A stretch of 64,000 bases of DNA from Pseudomonas khavaziana (GCF_019145205.1 NZ_JAHSTT010000003.1:186001-250000); one strand, 5' to 3'. Positions 1 through 7,271 are shown, counted from the stretch's first letter. Translations and numbers: made by a program. Notes: generated from the letters alone by a model not told the origin.

Positions 1-167
1 GGGAATAAGTTGCCGCAGTGGGCACACTGATAAAAGTTGGCATCCATCACATCGCTGTGACCGTGCGAGCCGCCGGATGCTAATCGCGCTTTGGGTGAAC
101 CACCATGGTGTGGCGTAGCCTTAAAGGTTCTGGCTACCTGGGTTGCTCTCAACGACAGCGCTTTGCC
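1..167 (-). CDS. possible partial small zinc-knuckle ORF
   Basis: The minus frame is open from 167 to the window edge and encodes a CxxC pair (Q-C-A-H-C-G) close to the edge. Possible starts are a TTG at 152 or an ATG at 45. No convincing Shine-Dalgarno is visible and the product is not recognised. It could be the start of a zinc-ribbon protein continuing leftward or a chance open frame. It lies downstream of the 195-1121 gene on the same strand. Confidence 0.2.
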
Positions 168-194
168 CTATCTTTTCTACGGCGGTCTGATCAC

Positions 195-1121
195 TCAACC
201 CCGCAGTTTCAGCTCCCTCACCCGTTTGATCACAAACTGTTCAAACAGAGGGTGCTCAGTCACCACATCGTACATCTCATATTTTGTGAATGCTCGAATG
301 ACGGCTCCGCAGATTTCTGCCTCGTCGAGCGCTTTGTTTTTGCCGTAAGCAGCAGCAAGAATGCCGTTCATGTTCTGCAAATATCCCTGCGTGCCAGTGT
401 CATGCAGGATTTGGTTGAAGACTTCCCGCCACGGCCTCTTGTCCACTTCCCGTATGTCGCGGCCGATGAAGGTCCAGCTCATGTAAAACTGGCCGTCTAT
501 TTCAAAGCTTTCGAAACGACAGTCGGTCTGAAAGGTCTCGCTGCTGACTTCGGCGTTTGGTTCTGGAGGGTACGGTGCCGTTTGGGATCTTCGCGTGCTG
601 AGAACTCTGGATGCGCTGTCCACTTGTACGCAAATCACAGGCTGCGGGAGCGGGCGTAATATTTTATTGAATGTTGCTTCTTTGGATGCCCCGGCCTGGG
701 CAAGGACCGAGCGGAAATAGTGCTCCACACTGGATGCGGCTTTGAATGCTTCACGCAACCAATCAGATGGCATCAGCAGCTCCGCGGCGAAGCGATTGGC
801 TTCGGTCTCCATTTGGCTGTAGGCAGCATCCACTTCCCGGTTCTCCAGGTGGGAGACGATTGTGCCTGTGTGCCATGGGATAACTACGTGCCCGATTTCA
901 TGGGCCAGCGTAAATTTTCGACGGGTAGCAGGTGCGCTTGAGTTGATCAGGATGCGGGGCTTGGTTGCAGCACCAATACCAATGGTGATTCCGTCCACGC
1001 CGAACGGCAGTTCAAGGTATTCAAGCTCCCCATAGGCAGAGGCTAGCTGTTCTAGATCGTAAGGCGGTGTCAGCTTGCGGATAGCCAGGACGCGACTGGC
1101 CATTTTTTCTTCTGGGGCCAC
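195..1121 (-). CDS. ImmA/IrrE-family metallopeptidase-like protein
   Basis: The 308-residue product carries the zinc-metallopeptidase signature AHEIGH (H74, E75, H78) followed by METEANRFAAELLMP, where E107 is the expected third ligand. This spacing is typical of the ImmA/IrrE (COG2856) family, whose members cleave or inactivate regulators, often next to XRE genes or toxin-antitoxin pairs. The C-terminal ~170 residues have no motif I recognise. The GTG at 1121 shares a base with the TAG of the preceding gene (TAGTG), suggesting translational coupling; an ATG at 1103 is an alternative start. It is the third gene of the operon 1678-195 with a colicin E3-like toxin. The substrate is unknown; a role in processing the 103-residue partner is inference. 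Confidence 0.85.
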   Translation of the reverse strand: MAPEEKMASRVLAIRKLTPPYDLEQLASAYGELEYLELPFGVDGITIGIGAATKPRILINSSAPATRRKFTLAHEIGHVVIPWHTGTIVSHLENREVDAAYSQMETEANRFAAELLMPSDWLREAFKAASSVEHYFRSVLAQAGASKEATFNKILRPLPQPVICVQVDSASRVLSTRRSQTAPYPPEPNAEVSSETFQTDCRFESFEIDGQFYMSWTFIGRDIREVDKRPWREVFNQILHDTGTQGYLQNMNGILAAAYGKNKALDEAEICGAVIRAFTKYEMYDVVTEHPLFEQFVIKRVRELKLRG

Positions 1122-1432
1122 TAGATCTTGCCCACGCTGCGTAGCCAGGCTTCGACTTTGGTCGCTTCAGCGACCGATCGTGTGCGCGCAGCAATCGCAA
1201 ATTTGTCTTGATCGAGTTGGTCCTTAAGAGAGGTGCCGTACTTGTGGGCAGTCAATACAAAAGGTAAGACAGACGGGGTGGTTGACCACAGTTGGTACTC
1301 TTCCCACTTCATGCCCAGATATTCATGCAATTGCATGTCGGCGCCTTGACGACCCTCGTGCCAGTCCTCGACGAACTGGTCGATCTCTTCTTCCAGCACA
1401 TCGCCTTTAAGGCAAAGCTCTACAAAATTCAT
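1121..1432 (-). CDS. putative antitoxin/immunity partner of the E3-like toxin
   Basis: A 103-residue acidic protein with no transmembrane segment. The central stretch LHEYLGMKWEEYQLW resembles small proteins I associate with toxin-antitoxin or ImmA/IrrE neighbourhoods, but I cannot name the family. GAGAGG lies six bases before the ATG and overlaps the end of the toxin gene (9 bp between toxin stop and this ATG). Colicin operons place immunity directly after the toxin, which supports an immunity or antitoxin role. It does not look like a classical ~85-residue colicin E3 immunity protein, so direct toxin binding is unproven. Confidence 0.55.
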   Translation of the reverse strand: MNFVELCLKGDVLEEEIDQFVEDWHEGRQGADMQLHEYLGMKWEEYQLWSTTPSVLPFVLTAHKYGTSLKDQLDQDKFAIAARTRSVAEATKVEAWLRSVGKI

Positions 1433-1441
1433 ATGAACCTC

Positions 1442-1678
1442 TCAGTTCGGTTTGATCCTTCGACCGCGGACGGCAGGTTTCAAGGCAAGCCCGGTTTCAG
1501 GGCAGACCGAACCCAGGTGAAAGCCACGTCGGTCGAAGACTTCAAACTCGCCGTGAAGCGAATCCCATGAGTAGTATCGTTGCTCTACGGCATCAAAGTA
1601 ATACTTACGGCCACCCTCTACATACGCGACTCTGAAACCGCTGACAATAGAAGGATCAGGTCTAGGTTTGCCGCCCAT
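1442..1678 (-). CDS. stand-alone colicin E3/cloacin-type 16S rRNase domain
   Basis: The 78-residue product aligns over its length with the C-terminal cytotoxic domain of colicin E3 (PF09000), which cleaves 16S rRNA at the A site. WDSLHGEFE matches E3 WDSQHGELE, so D39, H42 and E46 correspond to catalytic D510, H513 and E517. The terminal RRIKPN places R73 near E3 R545. The following HLGS-PETG also matches E3 HLGS-PKTG. Translocation and receptor-binding domains are absent. The start at 1678 is chosen because AGGGA sits seven bases upstream; the longer open frame to 1849 has no visible RBS. It is the first gene of a three-gene operon. Absence of delivery domains suggests an intracellular toxin or an orphan effector tail. 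Confidence 0.85.
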   Translation of the reverse strand: MGGKPRPDPSIVSGFRVAYVEGGRKYYFDAVEQRYYSWDSLHGEFEVFDRRGFHLGSVCPETGLALKPAVRGRRIKPN

Positions 1679-1834
1679 CCAAGGTTCCCTTAATCCTGAA
1701 AACTGGTCTTGGCATCTTCGCCAAGGAGGGGCGGGACTATACCGTAGCTGGATTGGCATGGGCCGCAGGCTGGAGCGCGGATTCGTTTCAAGAAATCGCA
1801 AAATGCATGTGATGGAACCAAGGATCTCCAAAAC

Positions 1835-1863
1835 GAAAAAACCCGCCAAAAGGCGGGTTTTTC
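1835..1863. terminator. bidirectional intrinsic terminator
   Basis: The stem AAACCCGCC/GGCGGGTTT (1839-1847, 1852-1860) is flanked by A-run and T-run. Before prophage insertion it would have been the terminator downstream of tRNA-Thr on the minus strand. It also separates the toxin operon from attL. Confidence 0.8.
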
Positions 1864-1866
1864 GGG

Positions 1867-1900
1867 GGTTCCAGAGATTTTTAAAGCCTTCTCTGGAACC
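1867..1900. other. 11-bp-arm hairpin abutting attL
   Basis: The arms GGTTCCAGAGA (1867-1877) and TCTCTGGAACC (1890-1900) form a perfect inverted repeat directly next to attL. In the uninterrupted locus it would lie just 3' of the tRNA-Thr. It could be part of tRNA 3' processing or termination. Confidence 0.6.
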
Positions 1901-1954
1901 TTGTATGGTGCCGGCACCAGGAGTCGAACCCGGGACCTACTGATTACAAGTCAG
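1901..1954. repeat. attL: 54-bp tRNA-Thr 3' fragment
   Basis: These 54 bases are identical to 43082-43135 and contain the 3' part of tRNA-Thr from the anticodon arm through CCA plus 5 bp. After 1954 the sequence departs from the tRNA, so this copy is a remnant. The integrase gene lies 183 bp inside it, the usual layout. Confidence 0.93.
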
Positions 1955-1993
1955 CCACCCAACACAATAACCACAACGCGTTCAGCCGTAATA

Positions 1994-2057
1994 TTGTACG
2001 CGTAGGACGTGCCTTTGGGTCATGTTTTACGGCTTCCTTCGGCTTTTTGTACGCGTA
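1994..2057. promoter_or_regulatory. candidate integrase arm-type sites
   Basis: TTGTACGCGTA occurs twice in direct orientation (1994-2004 and 2047-2057) between attL and the integrase gene. Near attR, related TGTACG cores are at 43020-43025 and 43032-43037. Paired short repeats on both sides of the core are expected for arm sites of tyrosine recombinases. The rest of 1955-2136 shows no gene. Confidence 0.45.
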
Positions 2058-2136
2058 AAAGACTGGAGGAATGTCCAGCAGTCTCTACCGTCACGCTGTG
2101 GATAAAGCTGTGGGCGGCTTTGGCTTAATCAGTTGC

Positions 2137-3285
2137 TCAGTCTGCCGATGGGTTCACGGTTGGCACGCTCAAGTCGTAAACATCCATCATGGATTCGTCC
2201 TTATGGCCGGACGCCTGTTGCTTGTCTGCCCGGGTGCCCACCGTGTCGGTGATGCCCTTGCGCTTGAAGTCGTGCATCCCGAAGCGCTGCTCCTCGGTGA
2301 GGACGCCTTTATCGATCGCCTGCACTATCAGCCGCTGGAATGCTGTATCAAGCCCCGACTTCGACAACTGTCTGCCGGTGGCGGCGATGATCAGGAAGCG
2401 CTGGTCTGCCCGGATCGGTACAGGCACACGCTTCCGCTCCCAGGTCTCTGACCTGACGGCTTTGGCTGCATCCCAGGCGGCGCGCAGCCGAGGTGTCCAC
2501 CGAACGATATTGTCCCGACTTCCCTTGCGGCGGTTGGTCAGCACGCCTTCGGTGAGCTCGTTCTCGTCGGTGAGGGTGATCGTCTCGATACCGCGCAGGC
2601 GGCAGAGGTAGCCGATTTCCATCACGTACCAAAGGTAAGGCGAGCAGGCCCCAGGCTGGCCGCTCTTGAGCTGGCCCTGCTGCTTCGCGAACCTGATCAG
2701 GTTGACCATGACCGTGTCGTCGGGCAGTCGTCGCTGTTTGCGCTCTTTGGGCGACTCGATGCCCTTTGCCGGGTTGTCCTTCACGAACCCACGGTTGCGG
2801 CCCCACTGCATCACACGGCGCAGGTAGCGCAGGGCGTGTGCGGCCTTCGATGGCTTTCCTTCCTGGGCGATCTTGTCGATGATCCGCTGAATCAGCGCCG
2901 GCGTGAACTTGAGCACCGCCAGTTCGCCAAGCGGCTTACCGAGCTTTGTCGGGAACGCCAGCAGCACGTCGCGTGAATAGACGTAGTCGTCGTGGGTTTT
3001 AGAGCTGAGGACCTTGTACTGATCGCTCTTGTGGAACTCGTCACACAGGTACTGCAGGCTGTCACGGTCTACGCCATTGCGTTCCTCGATCAGCCGGTGG
3101 AGCTCTGAAAGCGTCACGTTGCCCGCGCATAGGTTCTGCCGCTGGCGCCGGCCGGCCTCATTGAAATACAGGATGTACCAGCACCCCGCCCCCCGGTGGT
3201 CGAAATACACCGAGCGTGGCAGGGCCGCCTGGTCAATATGCCCAGGGATGTTTGGGTTGTGCTGGCGCTTCCTTCCCCGCTTCAT
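2137..3285 (-). CDS. int: prophage tyrosine integrase
   Basis: The 382-residue protein has an N-terminal arm-binding/core-binding region and a C-terminal tyrosine recombinase domain with R231 (LRGIE), HDFKR (H338-R342), GHKDESMMDVY with H361 and nucleophile Y370. It should recombine attP with the tRNA-Thr attB. It is the last gene of the leftward operon and its ATG overlaps the preceding DUF4224 gene by 4 bp. Proximity to attL supports its being the integrase of this element rather than the recombinase at 16420. Confidence 0.93.
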   Translation of the reverse strand: MKRGRKRQHNPNIPGHIDQAALPRSVYFDHRGAGCWYILYFNEAGRRQRQNLCAGNVTLSELHRLIEERNGVDRDSLQYLCDEFHKSDQYKVLSSKTHDDYVYSRDVLLAFPTKLGKPLGELAVLKFTPALIQRIIDKIAQEGKPSKAAHALRYLRRVMQWGRNRGFVKDNPAKGIESPKERKQRRLPDDTVMVNLIRFAKQQGQLKSGQPGACSPYLWYVMEIGYLCRLRGIETITLTDENELTEGVLTNRRKGSRDNIVRWTPRLRAAWDAAKAVRSETWERKRVPVPIRADQRFLIIAATGRQLSKSGLDTAFQRLIVQAIDKGVLTEEQRFGMHDFKRKGITDTVGTRADKQQASGHKDESMMDVYDLSVPTVNPSAD

Positions 3286-3488
3286 ACAATGTCCGCGTCA
3301 TACTTTTCTTGATCGATTGGCTTGAGGCCGCCCGCCTGATTGACCAGGTCCACGGTGGTCCAAGGCCCCTTCCTACCGAGGAATATCCGTATTCCTTCCC
3401 CGCGCAATGCCTTCTCCACGTCAGCACGCCGCGTATAGCCGGTGATCCGCTGCAACTCCTCGAACTCTATAACTCTAGCCGCGCTCAT
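3282..3488 (-). CDS. DUF4224-type small protein, possible excisionase
   Basis: The 68-residue product has a winged-helix-like start (EFEELQRITGYTRRADVEKAL) and matches the pattern of DUF4224 proteins, which sit next to phage integrases. It overlaps int by 4 bp and the upstream XRE gene by 4 bp, so the three are probably co-translated. Excisionase function is inferred from position and size. Confidence 0.7.
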   Translation of the reverse strand: MSAARVIEFEELQRITGYTRRADVEKALRGEGIRIFLGRKGPWTTVDLVNQAGGLKPIDQEKYDADIV

Positions 3489-3751
3489 GTCTGCCCGCCT
3501 TCGTGTCGCGACACGTCTTCGGTATTTGTGGATGGTGTCGCGACCTTCACGTATAGCCCGCCGCGCTCAATGCAAAACGCTTCCTCCAGGCGCACCACCA
3601 CCTTCAGCCTGGGCTGGCAGGTGCCCGCTTCGTAGCGGCAGATCATGCCTGCCGTGGTGCCAACACCTTCAGCGAGGTCGCGTTGGGTGGTGCCCGCCCT
3701 TGCCCGAAGCAGGGCCAGCTTCTCGCCGTCAAAGACTGGTTTATTGCTCAT
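3485..3751 (-). CDS. XRE-family helix-turn-helix protein
   Basis: An 88-residue protein with an HTH at about residues 10-65 (LRARAGTTQRDLAEGVGTTA, then ICRYEAG). The ATG at 3751 is chosen because GGAGG lies just upstream; an extended frame to 3844 reads into the neighbouring gene. It probably acts as a DNA-binding regulator within the int operon. Confidence 0.8.
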   Translation of the reverse strand: MSNKPVFDGEKLALLRARAGTTQRDLAEGVGTTAGMICRYEAGTCQPRLKVVVRLEEAFCIERGGLYVKVATPSTNTEDVSRHEGGQT

Positions 3752-4154
3752 GGCTATCCTCCAGCACCAGGTTTGTCTTCCGGTAGCACTCAGCCGGAAA
3801 GCCATACTCGCGGCAGGCGCAGCGCTCACCACATTCATCCTCACGCTGCTCGATCCGTAACAGTCCGTGCTTCACACCGATGTCTTGGATGTCGCCACCG
3901 TCAAAACTGCCACCCTCGAAGCTGGCGTTGATCATCTCAACGGCGAAGGCTTTGAGCTGGTCGCGCTCGGTTTCGAGTTTTTCGATTCGCTTCTTCAGGC
4001 GGATCGCACACGAATGCTTCATGCCATTTCGCGCCTCGTCGAGATCAGCGAGTAGTGTCTGGGCTCTGGCGTAGAACTGTCGGCGGGATATCTCGCTGCC
4101 CATTGCCAATTCAAAGGGCATTGCTATGACGGCCCTGGCCATATCTTCACTCAT
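3741..4154 (-). CDS. phage protein of unknown function with coiled coil
   Basis: A 137-residue protein, not recognised by family. Residues 40-75 are heptad-like and charged (LKKRIEKLETERDQLKAF), suggesting a coiled coil. The tail has closely spaced cysteines (CGERCACREYGFPAEC), a possible metal site. It overlaps genes on both sides within the leftward operon. Confidence 0.65.
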   Translation of the reverse strand: MSEDMARAVIAMPFELAMGSEISRRQFYARAQTLLADLDEARNGMKHSCAIRLKKRIEKLETERDQLKAFAVEMINASFEGGSFDGGDIQDIGVKHGLLRIEQREDECGERCACREYGFPAECYRKTNLVLEDSHEQ

Positions 4155-4314
4155 TGCTTGCGCCCCGCTGAAAATGGTCAGCCAGCACCCGGCGTGCGTC
4201 GATACCGCAAGAAGCCGACATTGCGTAAATCTGGCCGAAGGTTGTCTCCCGGGGCTGCAGGGCGTTGAACAGTTCGATCAGGCGCTGGCCCGTTATTCCG
4301 TTGAGGCGGCTCAT
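4147..4314 (-). CDS. small phage protein, 55 residues
   Basis: The frame starts at ATG 4314 (MSRLNGITGQRLIELF) and ends at TGA 4147, overlapping the next ATG at 4154. AGGGG stands eight bases before the start. Position in a chain of overlapping genes argues it is real. Function unknown. Confidence 0.6.
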   Translation of the reverse strand: MSRLNGITGQRLIELFNALQPRETTFGQIYAMSASCGIDARRVLADHFQRGASNE

Positions 4315-4583
4315 AGCTTGAGCCCCTTTTCCTGTGGGAGCGGGGTGGCCTGCAACGGGCTAATTGCCACCGGCAAACCAGCCTGAAAGCCCCGGCCCTC
4401 CTCGCTCGTTTGGGTGGCCTGCTGTAGGAACGAACTGTCCGGCAAGCAGCTGATCCCGGTGTTGTTCAAAATCCAGCAGGTGACGCCGCGGGCGCTGTCG
4501 TGCTGAACGTCGATCAGTTGCTCGCTGGCGGAGGCGGCTTGGCCAGCCACCAGAAGCAAGGCAATTGCGATCAGTCCGCGCAT
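4311..4583 (-). CDS. small secreted phage protein
   Basis: A 90-residue product with a clear signal peptide (MRGLIAIALLLVAGQAASAS). The mature part has two cysteines (TCWILNNTGISC) that could form a disulfide. GGGAGGA precedes the ATG at 4583; the longer frame to 4727 is the shadow of the gene above. An exported prophage protein in an early operon is uncommon; an envelope or exclusion role is possible. Confidence 0.65.
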   Translation of the reverse strand: MRGLIAIALLLVAGQAASASEQLIDVQHDSARGVTCWILNNTGISCLPDSSFLQQATQTSEEGRGFQAGLPVAISPLQATPLPQEKGLKL

Positions 4584-5260
4584 GGCTCGTCCTCCCGGGC
4601 ACCTGGGTAAACGCGCATAGCACCGTCGACCTCGGAGTCGAGCTCTTGCTCGATCAGCATGTTGCCGGACTTGGCGCGCGGCACCAGGTCTTGGCGCGGG
4701 GTGTCGAAGGCGACATCTCGCAACCACTCATAGCGTTTGGCGTTCGCCGCCATCCGCACGCGCTCGTCTATATGCATCGATTCGGTAACTACCGGGATTC
4801 CGGTAGTTGAACTCGGCGACCCGAAGACCTCGGCAGACTTCACCTTGTCGAGCAGATCCCATATCGCATCCATCGCTTGGTGCGACTCATCCCACATCTG
4901 TTCGCTTGGCTCGCCACCGTGACCCAGGACGGCATTCAACCCGCCGACCTTGACGTTGATGCGGTGGAGCAGGTCGAACATCTCTTGGGCGTTGGCGGCA
5001 AGGTGTGCGGGTGCGCCGAGGGCGGCTTCGTACAGTTCAATCTGTGCAAGGTGAAGCTCACGAGCCTCACCCAGGCGCTGGATAGCATCACCTTGGCAGT
5101 AATGCTCAAGAACGCCCAGGCCCCGCCCGATGGCGACGATCAGGCCGGTACCGACAAACTGGTGAACCTGATTTAGGGTGCTACCTTCCTGTGGGCGCAG
5201 AACAACTGTGATGCGGTCGAGCTCTGGCGGGATCGAGGTTGGGGTTTCGTTGGTGCTCAT
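4571..5260 (-). CDS. phage protein of unknown function
   Basis: A 229-residue, mostly helical soluble protein with no family I recognise. A good RBS (GGAG) precedes the ATG at 5260. The sequence SSTTGIPVV at about residues 154-162 is encoded by a palindrome shared with the gene at 13302. The C-terminal region (AANAKRYEWLRD) resembles short modules common in phage genes. Confidence 0.65.
   Translation of the reverse strand: MSTNETPTSIPPELDRITVVLRPQEGSTLNQVHQFVGTGLIVAIGRGLGVLEHYCQGDAIQRLGEARELHLAQIELYEAALGAPAHLAANAQEMFDLLHRINVKVGGLNAVLGHGGEPSEQMWDESHQAMDAIWDLLDKVKSAEVFGSPSSTTGIPVVTESMHIDERVRMAANAKRYEWLRDVAFDTPRQDLVPRAKSGNMLIEQELDSEVDGAMRVYPGAREDEPCAD
4787..4808. repeat. palindromic coding repeat, copy 1 (TTGIPVV)
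   Basis: A 22-bp near-palindrome with arms AACTACCGG/CCGGTAGTT. Read on the minus strand, 24 bases are identical to 13320-13343. It encodes T-T-G-I-P-V-V in the host gene's frame. Confidence 0.85.
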
Positions 5261-5308
5261 GCGGATCTCCAGTGCGGCCGAAGCCGCAGAAGCAATTGAA
5301 GGAATGAA

Positions 5309-5914
5309 TTACTGGATAGGAAGGCTGCGGACAGGGCGCGCGAGCCGCTCGCTGTACTTGCCGAAGTAGTAGAGCCAGCCACCTTCAAAGGCCATGAAGT
5401 AGGCGTTGTAGGCGGACCGCTGCGAGCTGCTCCAGTACGCCTCTTTGGCGAAGCTGTCCGGGATGAACGTCCACGCATGGTTCAGCTCGGCAATGCTCGG
5501 AAGTACGAAGTCGTGATGCCCGTCGGCGGTGTAGTTGCCAGCAGCCTCAGCAGCCGGAAAGGATCCGTCGGTATCGCGCAGAATGCAGGTGTTCAGCACT
5601 CCGCTGGATTTGCTGGTGGCGGTGGTCTCAGTGCCATGCTCGCACCAGGCGAAGCGGCCTACATCCTCTGCGGCAAATATCTTGTGATACAGCTGACCAT
5701 CCTCATCCTGCTGGATGCCGGCATAGATCCCACCTTGGCCAACCCAGTATTCGCCGATGGCTGGTGGATCGAGCACGTCACCGGCAGGTGTTGCAGTCGC
5801 GGCAGGCACACCAGTACCTGGTTCCAGGAAGCTGACGCCGGGTGCTAACTGCTCAGGAAGAAAAGTGCTGACGCTGATGTGCAGGTTTCGGATATTGATC
5901 AGTGGTGCTTTCAT
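5309..5914 (-). CDS. DUF1566/Lcl-type C-type-lectin-like protein
   Basis: A 201-residue protein whose second half follows the DUF1566 pattern: DTDGSFPAAEAA, LPSIAELNHAW, AYWSSSQRS and a terminal RPVRSL. Such folds often act as surface or ligand-binding domains. No signal peptide is visible. GGAG before the ATG at 5914 fixes the start. Its presence in the early leftward operon is unusual. Confidence 0.7.
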   Translation of the reverse strand: MKAPLINIRNLHISVSTFLPEQLAPGVSFLEPGTGVPAATATPAGDVLDPPAIGEYWVGQGGIYAGIQQDEDGQLYHKIFAAEDVGRFAWCEHGTETTATSKSSGVLNTCILRDTDGSFPAAEAAGNYTADGHHDFVLPSIAELNHAWTFIPDSFAKEAYWSSSQRSAYNAYFMAFEGGWLYYFGKYSERLARPVRSLPIQ

Positions 5915-5968
5915 GATGATCTCCTGGCCGATGGCGCAGATGTGCGCCAACGGCGGCTGTGGATGGAC

Positions 5969-6136
5969 TCAGTTGGGCTTTGACTTACCAGCCATCAGCA
6001 CCACCAACAGCAGGACAACCAGTACCAGGTCGCCCACCATTGAGAAGATGCGACTGGCCGAGTCGACGAAGACAACGCCACCGGCGAGCCCGTAGGCCGC
6101 CAGCGAACGTGCCTTGGTACCGAACCTGGCCAGCAT
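5969..6136 (-). CDS. small membrane protein, 55 residues
   Basis: The frame begins MLARFGTKARSLAAYGLAGG and carries one strong hydrophobic segment (DLVLVVLLLVVLMAG), ending with basic residues. It starts 2 bp from the TerB stop, so it is likely cotranslated with it. Function unknown. Confidence 0.55.
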   Translation of the reverse strand: MLARFGTKARSLAAYGLAGGVVFVDSASRIFSMVGDLVLVVLLLVVLMAGKSKPN

Positions 6137-6138
6137 GG

Positions 6139-6573
6139 TTACAGGTGGTCTTTCAGGTTGAGGCCCAGCAGCTTGGCGCTACGCTCCAGGGCGGTCATTT
6201 CCTGCGGCTCGATCTCACCGTCAGCCTCGGCCACCGTCAGCATCACGTTGAGAACCGTCAGCGCCTCGGCCGGCGAGTGCGCCAGGTCACCAAGCTCTTT
6301 CTCCGCGTTCTGGCGAAGGATGCGGGCACCCGACTTGAAGTCGGTCTTGGCGCGGTCGATTGTGTTGGAGAGCTCCGCGCCGAATCCTTGCAGCGCCGGG
6401 TTGTTGCTGAGGATGGTCTCGATCTTGGAGAGCTCGCTTTCTTCCAGCTCGCCATCAGCCGCGGCGACATAAATGGAGCCGTAGACCACGGCCTCCATCA
6501 GGTCACGGTTGGCCAGCTTGGCTACCGCAGCGCGGGCCTGACCAGATTTCTTGCCGAACAATTTACCGAGCAT
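6139..6573 (-). CDS. TerB-family protein
   Basis: The 144-residue protein contains the two acidic repeats of TerB-like domains (AAADGELEESELSKIE and AEADGEIEPQEM) in a helical fold. TerB proteins are tied to tellurite resistance and to membrane-associated stress or phage-response complexes. AAGGAAG precedes the ATG. Here it is flanked on both sides by small membrane proteins, a pattern compatible with a membrane-attached complex. No TerC/D/Z is nearby. Confidence 0.8.
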   Translation of the reverse strand: MLGKLFGKKSGQARAAVAKLANRDLMEAVVYGSIYVAAADGELEESELSKIETILSNNPALQGFGAELSNTIDRAKTDFKSGARILRQNAEKELGDLAHSPAEALTVLNVMLTVAEADGEIEPQEMTALERSAKLLGLNLKDHL

Positions 6574-6575
6574 GA

Positions 6576-6791
6576 TTACTTCCTTTCAGTGGGTGCGCTT
6601 TTGCGCGGGGTTTGAATTGCGTAAACAGCGAGGGCGGTCGTAGTGATCACCCAAAGGCAAATGCCGAACAGGCCGCCGATCAGCTCGAAGTCGCTGGGGT
6701 TATCGAAAATCACCGGCACGGCCTCGGAGAACCAGATCAGTGTCACGAACAGGTAGAGCACGAACGACAGCAAGAGCTTGAACAGCTTCAT
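6576..6791 (-). CDS. two-helix membrane protein
   Basis: A 71-residue protein with two hydrophobic segments (KLLLSFVLYLFVTLIWF and GGLFGICLWVITTTALAVY) separated by a polar loop. AGGAG precedes the ATG at 6791; the frame's extension to 6842 lacks an RBS. It is 2 bp upstream of terB in the same operon. Confidence 0.65.
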   Translation of the reverse strand: MKLFKLLLSFVLYLFVTLIWFSEAVPVIFDNPSDFELIGGLFGICLWVITTTALAVYAIQTPRKSAPTERK

Positions 6792-6855
6792 TTCACTTTC
6801 TCCTGGCCGAACGAATCCCGGCCGCGTTGTTGGCTTTCGCAAAAATCAGGTTGGG

Positions 6856-7239
6856 TTAAACGGTTTGAGCGGCCTCGATGCGGCGGAAAGCAACGCGAGT
6901 CTCAATGCGGCGCTCGCCTGGGCGGCGGATGCGGCTGAACTGTTCGGTGTTGGCTTGTTGGGCGGTGATCACCATGCACAGCAGCACGACCAATGGGCTG
7001 ATGACTCCCTTGCGCATTGCCTCCGCTACCAACTGGGCGCGGCGGGTTACGCCGAGCTTTGTCGATGCAGCGAGAACGCGCTTCTTGATGCTCTCAGGCT
7101 GAACGCCCAGGTCCCGCGCCAGCTCTTTGCTGGTCTGGCCCATGGCAATCCCCAACACGCACTGCAGCTCACGCAAGGCCAGGCCCATGCCAAGGTGTCC
7201 GGTCCAGTTACCGCTGGTGATTGAGGTTGCTGCGTTCAT
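6856..7239 (-). CDS. LuxR-type HTH regulator, first gene of the leftward operon
   Basis: The 127-residue protein carries a GerE-like HTH at residues 20-80 (GQTSKELARDLGVQPESIKKRV), followed by a hydrophobic segment (ISPLVVLLCMVITAQQA) and a basic tail, so it might be membrane-attached. No receiver domain is present. It follows directly the PL-like promoter and its operators, and would be made when CI repression is lifted. Confidence 0.75.
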   Translation of the reverse strand: MNAATSITSGNWTGHLGMGLALRELQCVLGIAMGQTSKELARDLGVQPESIKKRVLAASTKLGVTRRAQLVAEAMRKGVISPLVVLLCMVITAQQANTEQFSRIRRPGERRIETRVAFRRIEAAQTV

Positions 7240-7271
7240 GTGGGAACTCCATGCTGGGGTGCGATGGGGTG

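Noticed and set aside
105..659. Plus-strand 184-codon open frame
   Set aside because: It is antisense to the ImmA/IrrE-type gene, which has clear HExxH and downstream motifs.
1679..1849. N-terminal extension of the E3-like toxin
   Set aside because: No RBS and unlikely composition; AGGGA before ATG 1678 supports the short form.
4311..4727. 138-residue reading of the small secreted protein
   Set aside because: Its first 48 residues are the antisense-like shadow of the upstream gene; the signal peptide starts at 4583.
5309..5914. Diversity-generating retroelement target
   Set aside because: The C-type-lectin-like end is suggestive, but no reverse transcriptase or template repeat is present in the window.
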